A stretch of 64,000 bases of DNA from Acorus gramineus (lineage: Eukaryota; Streptophyta; Magnoliopsida; Acorales; Acoraceae): the NCBI GenBank assembly GCA_030737835.1, contig CM060850.1:25658296-25722295 (forward strand). The letters are read 5' to 3'. Shown one piece after another: positions 19,491 through 32,105 of the stretch. Both the position numbers and the translations under genes were made by a program. Every line of letters starts with the position of its first letter. Position 1 is the first letter of the stretch. The notes under the pieces were generated by a model. The model was not told the origin of the DNA and did not search any database. It saw nothing but the letters and a program-made list of their open reading frames with translations.

Positions 19491-22039
19491 TCAGTCATGG
19501 TGGTGGTAGACTGATTTTTCAAAATGGCTCATTTTGTCCCATACAACAAAACATATAATGCTTCTATAAGTGGATACTCTTGAATGTCTATTTCTTCCCT
19601 TATCTTTTTTCATGTGAACACCTTGTGAGTAAGTTGAAAGTTGCGAGAATTTCTCTTTATCTTCATTTACTAATCGATCCGAAAAGGTAGCGAAAATCCT
19701 CTTATCCTTTATGCTTGATCGGGTTGATTCGATTGGAGTGGTGAGATCTTCTTCCATACATATACTAAGCTTACTACATTCCCTCAACCTTGGTTGCTAG
19801 AGACCGTGCTTGTTCAATAAAACATCCTGTAACTTACAGGATTTATTGTTGCATGTGTTCAGCTTAGAATCTCCCAAATTATGCTTCTAAGTTGTGGAAT
19901 GAGACTAATTGAACCACTCCACTATCACCCTTGCATGCCAAAGACAAAGGAATTATTCCATGGATAGCTTTTAGGGAATTTATGTTTGTGGATCGCAGAA
20001 GTTCACAACGATAATAAAATCCAGGATCAAACAATTAAGAATATGGATTGCCTCGTATCCAACCCTTTCTTCAGTTAAAAAGCCATCTATCTTAGAGTTT
20101 GGAAGAATTATGCTTTTAAAGTGATCTTATAAAAGCTTGGAGTATTCAACTTCGCCCTTTAACCTTGTAAAGTGCACTGAACAGTTCTTTGAATGTTTCA
20201 GATTAAATGAATTTTGTGAAGCAGTTTCATTCTTGATAATTAAGAATAGCAGTAAAATTACTTTTTCTCGTGTGTGTGTGTGTGTGTGTGTTTATGAAGT
20301 TTCAGTGGTAGTTTTTTTCTCTTCCAATTCACATAGGAAAATAGATCTAAATTAACTCGATTCGGTCTATCGGCACAATTATCAGACACTAAAGGATCAC
20401 ATCTTGAGGACAGTTCAATATAGATCGATACAGAAATGAATGCTTTCATACAAGAACCAATTAGAAGTCCTAGAAATAGCACTAATATAAAATGAAAACT
20501 TATATGCCTCAGTCTGAAAAGGAGAATAAGCATGCTACATGATATCCAACATGGGGGAAAAGTGCATTGATCAGAAGTTCAAATAGTTCAAAAATACAGT
20601 TTTAAAAATGTTCAGCGAAAGCATGGAAGCTAGCTAGGTCAACTCATAATCTGAACATTGGTCGTGTAAAGGAGGAGGAGGAGGAGGAGATGATGACTTA
20701 GTGGAAGAGTAAAAGAATGCAAGTAGAAGAAGATAAGTAGGTGTCCAGAAAAGCATTGACCCCAAAAAGAAGTGCAGTCAAGTGCAGATAAAACTTGTAG
20801 TTCTTGTTTTTTTGTAAACACTGACTACTATACGCATGCCAGACAAACCCTCTCTCTTCCGTATTTTTTATCTCCATCTCTTCTTAGCTTTCTTTGGGTT
20901 CCAAAAATATTACACCCACTTTCACTCACCACCTTGTCTTAGCTTCTTTGTTGCCCTTCTATGTGGCTTATCTTCTTAATCTGTTGCCCTTCTATGTGGA
21001 ACTGTATATGAATTCTCTTCTTTTTTGTTGCCCATTTTTTAAGGCCTCGAAAAGGAGCTTGTTCAGAAAAGTGCACGTGTGAGGCAGTAATCCTCATTCA
21101 TGTCCTTCAACAGAGACAGCCCCAAATGAAGAGCAGCGCCACCCCCACCCCCCCCCCCCCCCCCAAACCCATACCTCTGAATGAATGAAAAATGTGCAGC
21201 CACATAGCCTGCAGAGACAATCACTTCAACTCCACCTTCTTGAAACGCTTTCCAATCCCTCCCTAAATGCACCTTTTACACATCTGTAAGTGAGCTTCTT
21301 CCAGTTCATTAATGATTCACAACAGTTTACAATATGTATATAATACTCAACAATCTATCTGTTCTCCAACTATATAAACTATTGAGTTTGCCTCCCCCCC
21401 CCCCCCAAAAAAAAAAAAAAAGGTTTTAGAAGACTTTACATGTATGGGTTATTTTATGTTTAGACAGTTGTGGATGTGATGATGTGCTGTTTTAATCTAT
21501 AGAAAGAGAGATGAACATGTTATAGATAGTACTGTAAATGGAGTGCACATGAAGATTTCCATAAAAGAAAGTCTTCTTTAATTTCCTTCCTAAAGTACTG
21601 AACTGATACTTATTCATTCTTGAGAGAACCTATATATTACATGAACTGACACTTTAAAATATTCAACATAAAATACATGAAAAAGAAGCTAATTAAAAAG
21701 AGAAGTCATCATCATATAAGTCAGAATACCCTTCGAAGGAAAAGGAGGAGATGATCGAAGATCAGAAGTAGATCAAGAAGTGAAGCTGAGAAATTCTCCA
21801 AACTCTCCTTTTGCCTTTTTTTATGAAACTCCAACAAAGGCAAAGCTAAGCTTTTCTCATACATCCAACACAAACCCAACCCTCGCTGGGGCCTAAAATC
21901 ATCAAGAATTCATAAGTTTTGTACAAACCTTCTTAAAACCCAACATAAGAAACAAAAGCTTAACTCATCAAGAACACCAAAACGAGAAAACTCAAATTCA
22001 AATTCGAACCAAACCCGAATCACCATTCGATCATCACCT
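19491..22039. other. Intergenic downstream of AHL
   Basis: No gene was recognised. It contains a (GT)n run, a C homopolymer near 21148-21165, a C/A homopolymer pair near 21394-21421, and a short duplicated phrase TTGCCCTTCTATGTGG (20953, 20984). The part next to 22040 should hold the AHL 3' UTR. Confidence 0.45.
20270..20292. repeat. (GT)n microsatellite
   Basis: About 11 GT units. A plain dinucleotide repeat. Confidence 0.95.
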
Positions 22040-22163
22040 TCAATACTGAGGCCTTCCTCCACCGGTAGTCCATCCGTAAGCCTCCGCCGGCAACTGAACA
22101 CTGTTCAATAGGTTCGGCGGCAACCCCTGAAAGAGAGGCGCGTGTGGGTCCCCCAACATCTGC

Positions 22164-22196
<33 letters not shown>

Positions 22197-22957
22197 CCAA
22201 CTAGTCCAGTCGGCGACCCGATCGACCCACCGGGGACATTGAGGCTCTCCTCCTCCTCGATCGGGAGGCGCTCGTACGCGGCGTTCCCGAACGAAGCCGC
22301 CATAATCACAACCGGCCCAGCCGCCAATAGCGCGCCGACAACGCTCCCGCCGACCACCTGTCCCTGTCCTCCCGCCAAGTATATGGTGAGCCCGGTCGCG
22401 GCGGGCGGCGCTGGCGGGGGGAGAAAGGACCCGGAGAGGGAGAGGATCTCGAACCGTCCGTGGAGGGTGACGACGGAGCCCGGCGAGGCGGGCTGGCGGA
22501 GCGTGACGTTGGCGACGGTGCCGGTCCCGCTGAGGATGCAGACCCCCCTCTGGCGGCGGCGGGCGAAGGTGGCGACGCTCTCGCCGACGTCGCAGCCGTT
22601 GGCGACCTCCATGACGTGGGTGCGGAGGGCGTTGGCGCTGTCTCGGGTGATTATGATTGGGGGCTTGGGCTTGTTCTTCGACCCAGCCGGGCGGCCGCGG
22701 GGGCGGCGGGTCATTTCGCCTTCGGGGCCGCTGCCGGAGGAGCCTGGTTGTTGGTGGAGGGCTAGTGTGTCGTCGTTGGTGTTCTCGTTGTTTTCGAGAG
22801 GCTCGCGCTTCTTGTTGAGGTTGCTTGTGCCGCTCTGTTGCTCGTCTTCGGAGTTGGGTTGTTGTTGGTGGTGGGAGTGGGGGAGGAGGTGGTGGTGGAA
22901 GTGGTGGAAGTCTCTGGTGTGGAAGGGTGGTGGTAGTGAATGGCTTACTGGATCCAT
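22040..22957 (-). CDS. AT-hook nuclear-localised (AHL) protein
   Basis: Intact intronless gene for a 305-residue AHL protein. These bind AT-rich DNA in the minor groove and form trimers to modulate chromatin and growth or flowering genes. Seen: [17 protein letters not shown] and a His/Gln-rich N-terminus; one type-I AT-hook, [17 protein letters not shown] (84-100); a PPC/DUF296 domain (about 107-232) with the GRFEIL core (168-172) and [12 protein letters not shown]; a 12-residue polyglutamine run (255-266); and the tail [20 protein letters not shown] (275-294). One AT-hook, one PPC and no introns indicate clade A; the N- and C-termini resemble the AHL19/20/22-24 group. Start chosen at 22957: the frame runs on upstream to 23170, but those codons are low-complexity UTR and MDPV is the family start. 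GC content is much higher than in the flanks, normal for this family. Confidence 0.95.
22159..22196 (-). repeat. CAG/CTG repeat encoding polyGln
   Basis: A trinucleotide run, mixed CAG and CAA on the coding strand, inside the AHL gene. It is a candidate length polymorphism in the linker after the PPC domain. Confidence 0.9.
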
Positions 22958-23246
22958 AGGTTCTTCTTTTCTTTTTTTTTCCCTTTTTTTTTTTTTTTGG
23001 GAGATGATCAAATAAAACAGTGAATATAATGGAGGAGAAAAAAAAAAAGAAAGATGAGTACTCTTTGGAATCAAATCAAGATCCTTCTCTGCTGCTGCTG
23101 CTGCTGCTGTTGCTGTTGCTGTTGCTACCCTCCACAACAACACCCACAGAATTCCATCAATCCACCACACTCTCTACTCTTTCTGATGTGGGGCTGTTTG
23201 TTTTTCTGACGATGTGGTGCTTTGGGAGGGCTTTGTTGAAGAAGAG

Positions 23247-23284
<38 letters not shown>

Positions 23285-23290
23285 GTGAAT
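22958..23290 (-). promoter_or_regulatory. AHL leader with simple repeats
   Basis: Upstream of the AHL start lie a purine-rich stretch (22970-23050), a CTG/TTG run (23088-23123) and a (GA)n run (23250-23281). GA/CT-rich leaders are common in plant regulatory genes and can bind GAGA-type factors. No TATA box was assigned. Confidence 0.5.
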
Positions 23291-23745
23291 GATGATATTT
23301 GTGGGTTAGATGTCGGTTAGGGTTAGGTCAAGAGGAATCGGGGTCGATGATGAGGGGAAGTTCTGTTTTTGGTAGCATGACAGCGTGCGTTTGGGCGGTG
23401 CTTTGTGGGTCCTACATCTCTCTCTCTCTCTCTAATCTCTATCTGTCTTTCTCTCTCTTCGTCCTCTGTATGTAATTTATGTTATGTCTGTAATATATTC
23501 TTCTTTTTTTTTTCTGAGTTCAACTTCACTGGCTATCTGTCTCTCTCAAGAAAACTAGTGTTCATGGTTTCGTCAACGCAGTGAAACCAGGTTTCGCTGT
23601 CTCATCGTCAGCTCTTAATATCTACACAAAGATTTTTTTTTTCTTTCCTCCCAATCCTTTGAATCAACGACGTATCTTACACGGAGAGTATACCAAAAAC
23701 ATCCCTCGATTCTTCATCAAACTACGATCATGTTACCGTATTCAC
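23291..23745. other. AHL upstream intergenic DNA
   Basis: This contains a CT run near 23420 and T homopolymers. No gene is seen. Confidence 0.4.
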
Positions 23746-24184
23746 TAAGCCTGTCAATTGAACAGATACAAATTGAATACATTAATATTCATATTTTAAT
23801 TTTTGGATTCAGATATGAATATTAATTTTCAGATTCCAATAACTTTAGATACGGATGAGATATTCGGATATCAAAATGTTTAAATATTAACATTAAATTG
23901 AATAATCAAATAATATACTAGAGAGAGATGAAAATTAAAATTAAGGTTTTAAGGTTTATTTTATCTTTCAAATATCTTACATTGAAAATTTAATAGTAAT
24001 ATAATATATCGTGCTTGTAATTAATTATACAAGATAACAAATATGAACAATATATATATTTTTATAATATATGTCGGATACAGATATTTTTTGGATCGAA
24101 TACATTAATATCTATATCCACATTCCAGATTTGCAAATATTGGACTTTTTTTTTCTTTTTTTTTTTTGATAATTGACAGACTTA
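23746..24184. mobile_element. hAT-like MITE
   Basis: 439 bp bounded by TAAGCCTGTCAATT and the inverse of TAAGTCTGTCAATT, 13 of 14 matched. The interior is AT-rich with scattered GGATATC/GATACGGAT words, as in the element at 54741-55813. A clean 8-bp duplication was not found, so the call rests on termini and composition. Confidence 0.6.
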
Positions 24185-27100
24185 ACTAAAATTCACTACC
24201 AGAGCTTTGGAATACTATTTGATTTCGGATCATTTTGTATTCATATCAAATACGGATATATTTTTTAATATTATTGATATGTATAGTGTAAAACAAAACA
24301 ATTAGTTAATATCAGAACTTTAATTATACTTTCTAAAAGTCTATTTAATTTAATTTTTTAAAATATAACTATTATAAAAGTTATATAACTGATTTTATAT
24401 TATAAATCAGAATTTGATATTCTTAAAGAGCATATATAACTACTGTCTTTTTATTTAAAATGTAGGTTTAAATAATAATGTACTAGTGATTGCATAACAA
24501 AGTACAAAAATGAATACTAATGTATGAACATATGAGGAGATTTATTTGTAATTGATTTTGTTTAATAACGAACACAAAATGCATAGCAACTTATACATTT
24601 ACATAATAAAATGGCATCTTGAAAGAAAACATCATATATATATTTAGATAAAAAAGGACTGAAGTATAAGTAAGTTTGTAGGGGAGGTGAGAGAAACAGA
24701 TAAAGATCGGCCATCCATAAATGAAAAATCTATCGATGTGATACTCAATTTTTTTACAATATAAAATACGGTCTTACAAAACTCGTTAGAAATTTAGTGA
24801 AGTACATATTTCATTAAACGATGTATAAATTTCATTAAATATTTTTTACACTTATTAAAAATGATTTCATTCAACTCAATGCATCGATATATAATTTATA
24901 TCAAAATCATATACTTCATTAAATACTATTTATTATTTAAAAAAATTATACAGTATGAATTTTGATGGGTTTAAACTACTAAGTATATCAACAAATATAT
25001 ATATAACAGTTAAAAATTGCAAAAACCTAAAAAAAAAAAAAAATAAACGATTGTATAATAAAATAAATTTTTTATAGTAATTAGGAAGAAAACGGCCCTG
25101 GCGCATGCAGTGGCGTGCATGTAATAAAAGCGAAATACACGTGCACTTCGTACATAAAGGCCGGCGGTAAGTTCGGTTTTGCAACTTTTACTTGGCTTAT
25201 TGATGTTGAAAAGGAGGCACGTGGGGGCATGGGGGAGTGAGGCGTTCTTGTCTTAAACGAGAGGCTCGGATCTCGGTCTACCAAATCGCAGCCATCAATA
25301 CAGTGGACCCCGCACCTGATGATCTTTATTTTTTTTTTTTAAATTCAATCATTAAATTAAAAAAAAAAAAAAAAAACCGTGTTTGGATAATGTAAGAGAG
25401 TGGAATAAATGATGAATAAGCTCAAGAAAGAATGTATTTGTTTGTAATGAATAAGTTAGTATATTATATTAGAATAAATTAATATTATTATTTTAAATCA
25501 TTTGAAATTGTGTTATTTTTTTTTAATCTATTATACAAGTATAATGGAGCATATGATAGCTTATTTGTCAGCACCTCTATTCAAGGGTTCTATATGGCAT
25601 AACATTTTTTTATCTTTTTAAAGTAAAATAGACATTATCATTAAGTAAGGTAATAATAATGATTGAAAAAAGGTGATGAGAGTAGAAGAACAAATAACAT
25701 TATAGAAAAGAAAATAAGAAGGGGACAACCGTCACCCAAACAAGGCAAGCAGTTTACCAAAGTCCGGTGGACGAGTGGTCACCCGGCTATAAATACAACA
25801 AAATCTATTCCTCCAAAATCAAGCGAGCCCCCTCGAAACGCACCATGCTAGCCTAACCAAGTGCACACCCTTGTCGCAATAAAAAGAGAAACCAAGTGTC
25901 ATAGATTTTCAAAATAGAAATGGCGCGTCTTAAACACTACTTCATTTCAGGTAAGCCATACTACCCACGAACAGATTGGGACCATCGATCGGAGCTCACG
26001 TCCCTTGTGCGTCTTGTCATTCTGAGTAATCAAATTCTGACGAGAACGTTGCAAAACATGACCACAACCTTGACGCAATCGGACAAAATTCAAAAAGGTG
26101 GTCAACATTTTCATCAGAAGGACATTTAAACCCTTTTTTTTTACAATTATTTATTAATTTCTTATTTATCTAAGATTAATTAAACGACATAAATTTTATT
26201 ATTATATTTTGTAATAAAAAAATACAATAAAAAATATTTATTTATTATTTGTACCAAAAATATAATTACCTATTCCGGGCAGTTAAACGCATCAATATAT
26301 GCATGAGAGGTCACAATCACGGCCGTCCGACAATCGGGCCGGGCCCTGCAGAACACCTGCAGACGTCGTGGGGCCCACCCATATGAGGATCCTGTGGCGC
26401 CTCAGAAAGGATTCACACGGTTGCCATTGATCGGACGGCTCAGATTCGTTTCATCGATCTCTCACAGTCATTTAATGCCCGCACGTGTTATTGCTGGAGC
26501 CGAGGAATCGGCGATTGATCGGGAGCGGCGTACCGAAGATCTCAAGGTCCCCTAAAGTAAATGTACAATAACGGTTGTGAATATTTTGCTGTTCAGATGA
26601 CATAAATACCTCTCTAAACCTATACTAGAAGATGAAATTTTACTTGATTTGATAGGGGCATAGACATAACTTTCATTGTGTTGGCCAATGCTTTCGCAGG
26701 ATCAGTGACTGAGGGGGGTTACTTTCCTAGGACTGGGTTCTGTATACACCAACTGTAAATAAGAAAAAAAAATTAGTACAAACCATTCACCACCACCAAT
26801 TAAATATTTTTTAATTAGTTGTGCTATTATTGAGCTCTTATATATTTTCTTTTAACGCTGTATACTCACATTAACAGAATATTTTTTTGTTAATTTTTTA
26901 TATATTTTTAATAATCACATATATGCAATTTATTTGAATATATGTTTTGTTTTCAATGAATACGTGTCTTATTAATTAATGTATGTTATTTTAAAAAAAA
27001 TTTAAAACATGCATGCATATGTTGAAAATGGGGCTAAAGAATTTATTGTGCGTAACATTTTTCAGTTGGAAAAGATTTGATAACTTAAAAGAATTTGATT

Positions 27101-27463
27101 CTAACTAATAAAAAAAATATTTTGTCCATTAAAAAATAATAGCACATGTTCATGTCATCTTCTCATTGGTTTTAATTTGACTTGATTAAAAATTTGACCA
27201 TAAATTTGATAACACTCTTAGGCTCTGTCTTGATCCGCAATGAAGAGAATTCGATAGTGGAAAGCAGCATAAACACAATTGTGGATCCAAACGAATTTTT
27301 CACATTCGTGATGGCACACACAAGTCATTTAGGTTTGCATTTAAAAAACTCCAAAAAAAATGTTTTTCTGACATCGCGTTGTCACTCCCTAATTTTTGAA
27401 ACACGGTGTCTCCTTCGCCGTTCCAAACAGACCCATAAATATTTACAGTACTAATATTAACTT
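24185..27463. other. AT-rich gene desert
   Basis: No gene was recognised. A more GC-rich island at 26280-26560 has GCACGTG (G-box core) and CGGCCGTCCGA/CGGACGGCTCAGA words often seen in plant intergenic DNA. It could be a promoter remnant, but no gene is attached. Confidence 0.4.
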
Positions 27464-27472
27464 TACTTTTTA

Positions 27473-28004
27473 GGAAAAAAAATCCATATAACCTCCTAAA
27501 ATCTGACTGAAATCCATATAACCCCCTGATTTTTCTTAAAATCCATATAACCCCCTGAAAACACCTACTAAATCCAAATAACCCTTGAATAAAATTTTCG
27601 TTAATAGATGATGAATATTTTGTAAATATTTCATTTGGTTAACTCTCACTGAAAACACAATATACTAAAAAAAAACCACTACAATGTATTAAAAATGGAA
27701 AAAATCCTATGAAAATGACGATTTTACTCTCTCTTGATATATTATAAAACCCTATTCAGAGGGATAAAATCGTCATTTATATAAGAATTTTTGCATTTTT
27801 AACACATTAAGGTTTTTTTTTTTTTGTATATTGTGTTTTCTATCATGGTTAACTAAACATAATATTTACAAATATTCATCATCTGTAAACGTAAATTTTA
27901 TTCAGGGGGTTATTTGGATTTACTAGATATTTTTAAAGGGTTATTTGGATTTTAAAAAAAGTCAAGGAGTTATATGGATTGCAGGAGTTATATGGATTTT
28001 TCCC
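27473..28004. mobile_element. Foldback MITE, Mutator-like (copy 1)
   Basis: 532 bp with inverted termini GGAAAAAAAATCCATATAAC and (inverse) GGGAAAAATCCATATAACTC. It is flanked by a perfect 9-bp duplication TACTTTTTA at 27464-27472 and 28005-28013. The whole element is a long imperfect palindrome centred near 27750 (AAATGACGATTTTACTC / GATAAAATCGTCATTT). A 9-bp duplication points to the Mutator superfamily. It has no coding capacity. Confidence 0.8.
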
Positions 28005-28013
28005 TACTTTTTA

Positions 28014-29611
28014 TGATATGAAATGAGACTCACATGTTTTCTTTTTTTTTCTTTCGGTGTGACATGGTTATTAAGTTGGTGGGAGTGTTATGTCATAAGA
28101 CTGATATTCAAGGCAGGACATGCCATTAAACAAATATAACTACCACTTTTTTTTTGGGTGAAAGATAGATATAGGATAATTTGGGAGAGTCAAATTAAAA
28201 CACTGAATCCTTGTGTACCATCTGTTTTTCTAAACAAATATAACTACCACTTTCAGGGTAAGTAAACATAGCTTTCTTAATTAGAACCTTGATGCAGCCT
28301 TGGAACCAACCTTCAGAACTTTCTAGCAATACATATGGCATTCACAAGTGGAACATGAACGAAAGACACTCATTTTAATATATCATTATATAACTTGGTT
28401 TAGGATTGTTTTGTTTGGATGATTAGAGAGAGACATTGTTAGTTTGCCATTGTTTGGTTGTCTTTTGGAGTTTTAGAAGGTAAGCATGTGTGTGTGGGGC
28501 CTTTTTCTATGTGTCGACCCGGCCACCTGATCCGATGATTGTTATGATCAAAACCAACTTTTAATTTAGTTTACAAATATTATAGATAAATAAATTAAGT
28601 CAACTATCTAGATTAGTTGTAGAAACCCTTGACCCACTAGCTAAAGGCAGTATAAATACGAGTAATAGCTATGAAAGAGTTTGTTCATATTTAGATGTGT
28701 TAGTAAGTTTGTAGTAGAATAACTTAATTTCTATATATGAAAAAAAGTATGATTGTTATATGGATTTAAGATTTGATAATTTCATAAGTATTTTTTCTGA
28801 AATATTTTATTTTTGATGAAAAAATTTATTTAATAATTATAATTATATAATGTCACAGTTTAAATTAAGTCAATTTAATAATTGAACCTGTCACTCTTAC
28901 AATAATCCTATTCAATGAACTATTCAAATTTTAAAACACAGATCCTATGTCGTTTACCGTGTTAAAGTAATAGTGTTACTGTATATGTGGCATAAATAGC
29001 GCGTAAAGGACAAAATATGATTTGCACGTGCATACCGCCAATAGTGGCATTGCATGTGCCTTGGTTGCAATCAGATTAGGTATTCTGGGACAGCCATATA
29101 TAGAAATAGCCAAAACAGAAAAATAAAATTAAAAAAAATAAATATAAATTAAAAAATCAAAATTCACAACACACCAAAGAAAGTATATCTTGTTTTAAAC
29201 CTCCTACATGTGCATTTGTGGTTATCTGCCTTTGTTATTTTCAAGTTTCACTTATTTATTCTTTGAAAATGAGGACATGAATGATATTAAATATAATACC
29301 CATTGCCCCCTTTTATGGAGGGAGAAATAAAAAATGACACTTTAGTTAGTCAAGAAATATATCTCACACATAATAAAACAAATTAAAAAAAAAACTTACG
29401 TTATGAGACACTTGGCCTCACCAAAAGCACAAGTTCTCGTCCCAGATTACTATGTCCGTGCAAGAATATTAATTTTTCTTAACAACGTATCTTTAATTTT
29501 AAATAATCACATTTTATACAAAACACCTTTAATTTTAAATTACAAAACACAAACATCACTTACCACTGCTTGGAGTGAATGTAAAACGAAACAAACCAAA
29601 ATAAAAGGAAA
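28014..29611. other. AT-rich intergenic
   Basis: No gene or defined element was recognised. Confidence 0.4.
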
Positions 29612-30234
29612 GTGAAAAATCCAAATAACCCGATCTGTCAATAATTGCTATCTTTTGGGATATATGTCATCGCCTATTAGGCTCTCCTTCACGTCTAGAG
29701 CTTTGCCTGTAAACTGTCTGAAATCCATATAACCCCCCCCTCAAACTTTTCTTAAAGTTTATGTAACCCCTTGAAAACATCTCTATAAATCTAAATAACT
29801 CTTTAATTAAATTTTGATTGACAAATGAAGAATATTCAACAAATATTTCATTTGGTACCCTTATCGAAAATACAGTGTACTAAAAACCCTTACAATTTGT
29901 TAAAAATACGTAAAACCCTTTGTAAATGATGAATTTACATGTTCGGATTAAAATTATAAAACCTTACTGAAGAGTTAAAATCATCATTTATACAGATAAT
30001 TTTCTATATCTTTAACACATTTTAAGAGATTTTCAGTATACCATATTTTCAACATGAGTTAACTAGACAGAATATTCACAAATAATCATAATTTATCAAT
30101 AAAAATTTAATTCAATAGACTATTTGAAGTTACATAAGTGTTTGAAGTGGGTCACGTGGATTTCAAAAAAAAAAAAAAATCAGGGCTTATAAGAATTTCA
30201 GACAGTCTACAGGCGGTTACACGGGTGTTTCCCC
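29612..30234. mobile_element. Foldback MITE, same family (copy 2)
   Basis: The left end GTGAAAAATCCAAATAACCC and inner GCCTGTAAACTGTCTGAAAT pair with the inverse of the right side (GCCTGTAGACTGTCTGAAAT, then ACACCCGTGTAACC, GGGGAAAC). The AAATCCATATAACCCC words and the palindromic middle match copy 1. No convincing 9-bp duplication, so the outer boundaries are approximate. Confidence 0.6.
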
Positions 30235-30309
30235 GTAAAGAAAACAAAACGGCGTGGAAGGCTTATTTTATAAGCAACAGACAGCACGAGCGGAGATGGC
30301 GCCAGAAGC

Positions 30310-30333
30310 CTCTCTCTCTCTCTCTCTCTCTCT
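30310..30333. repeat. (CT)n microsatellite
   Basis: Twelve CT units in the GC-richer 30220-30720 stretch, in which I found no gene. Confidence 0.95.
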
Positions 30334-31384
30334 GTTGTGATGTGTGGTTTTTACTAGGTTTGACTGAAAAATGAAGCCCAGCTGGTTGTGGGCGAGCGTT
30401 TACGATGAGGTCACCCGGTTTATCCGCGGAGGGTCCGAAGACCGAGCTAAGGAAGTGCATATGCATGCAGTAGTGGGTGTGGGTTTGAGTGCCAGCTCCG
30501 TCGTCGTCAGAAATTAAAACTGATGATCAGAACGCGCGTGACCTCACTCACTCGATCGGAGATGCTCTTTGTCGGGGGTGGGTGGCGTTCGAATCTATAT
30601 CATCGATTCGATGGTGGTCCAATTCATTTTGATTCCTGGAGTTGTTGAAGACCCACTGATTGGTTTCGATTTATAGTATCCGCTTAGAGGCGGCGGCGCC
30701 GGTTTTAATAAAGATGGTGGTAGGGCCGATGGGCCGGCTTTGTTTGGATTGATGAATTAATTAGCTAGGTTCTTTGGAATAAATGACTCTATCACGTATT
30801 AGTAAGCCGTGGATAAAAAAATAAGGTTCGGATAACCCATTGATTTATAAAAAATGATTGACAGACCCCATCTTTATACGTCTCAAGTAAACCTCATATA
30901 TATAATATCTGTTTTATCTTTTTTGTGATTTTTTCTTTTCGGTAACTGTTCCCATAATTAAAGAGACAGTAATAATTACTCTCTTTTACCTATATAGAAT
31001 TAATGACGGTGATAATAAATCATTTCTATTTATAGTTTACGTTTCTTATTCTGTTTTGAGATTCATTCCAATTGAATTATTTGTACATCCATAAGTAATA
31101 GTGCATTTCCTTTTTAAAACATCATTATTGTTTTTAAAAACACCTAGCACCAGATCAGAAATGATATATGTTTATATAGTTGTGTGTAATTACTTAATTT
31201 TACAAATTTATATTTGTTGAATCTGATCTTTGATAGTAAATTATTTTTATTGGCACGTTCTTTCATTTTAGATGATCTAACATAAATCTTCTAAATTCGT
31301 TTAAAATTTTCTTTTTTATTTGATTTAAAATTTATTTTTAAATGTGTAGTAACACTTGTACATTGTTTTTTTAATTTTCTTTGA
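30334..31384. other. Intergenic, nothing recognised
   Basis: The first 400 bp are GC-richer and contain CGTCGTCGTC and GGCGGCGGCG words. The rest is AT-rich. No coding signal is seen. Confidence 0.4.
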
Positions 31385-32105
31385 AAGTGAGTTACATTTC
31401 AAAAGAAGTCGGTTACATTTGTAAAAAGTCATCTACATTTGTATAGTCAGTTACATTTTCCGTGGAAGGCAATCCGGAGAAGGATTTCATTGTTGAATTT
31501 GAGCAGCAATGTGCAGAAGTAATCGTGTCAAGTGTTAGAATGACATTTGATTCAGAAGAAAATGTACGTTTGTTGAAATGACATTTGATTCAGAAGAAGT
31601 TAGTTATAGTTTGAAATAGATAATTCCAAATAATTAACATGTGATTTACATTTTTAACAAAAATTAGTTACATAGAATGAAAATTAGTTACATTGTGTAC
31701 AATAGTAACATCAAAAACAAATAATGATAAAAGAGAGATAAATCATGATAAATATACATACAAACTAATAAATGTTAAGGTCGTTGAATTAAAATTAATT
31801 ACAATTTAAAGATAGTTACATTCCTCATAACATTAACATTAACCAACCTGAATATACATATTCCTTAAAGTTGTTTAATTACATTCCTCTAATAGTTAAT
31901 TACATTTTCAGAAACACGGTTAATATTGTGTGGTTCTTGTCTTTTGGTTTCTCTATTTTTTTTTTACCTGCAACAATTGATATACATGTCAGACACATGT
32001 AAACATACATACTCTTAAAGTATGACTCCACATACATAATAGAATACTGACATACAACAGTTATGTATACACGAAGTTAGTTACATTTCAAAGATAGTTA
32101 CATTT
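31385..32105. repeat. Cluster of GTTACATT motifs
   Basis: The word (A/T)GTTACATT or a close variant occurs about twelve times in 720 bp, nearly all in one orientation. Examples are at about 31392, 31413, 31453, 31669, 31689, 31816, 31868, 31900, 32079 and 32096. Spacing is irregular, so it is not a satellite. The pattern resembles clustered binding sites or the subterminal region of a transposon. Confidence 0.6.
31465..31566 (+). pseudogene. Possible FAR1/FHY3-like fragment
   Basis: One open stretch encodes EGNPEKDFIVEFEQQCAEVI then VSSVRMTFDSEENVR. The last part resembles the start of the FAR1 DNA-binding domain (P-x-x-G-M-x-F-x-S-E-E). The following 22-bp piece is repeated 40 bp downstream. 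FAR1 proteins derive from MULE transposases, so a transposon origin is likely. Short and isolated. Confidence 0.4.

Noticed and set aside
22239..23015. Long plus-strand frame opposite AHL
   Set aside because: An antisense shadow of the GC-rich AHL coding sequence, with no family motif.
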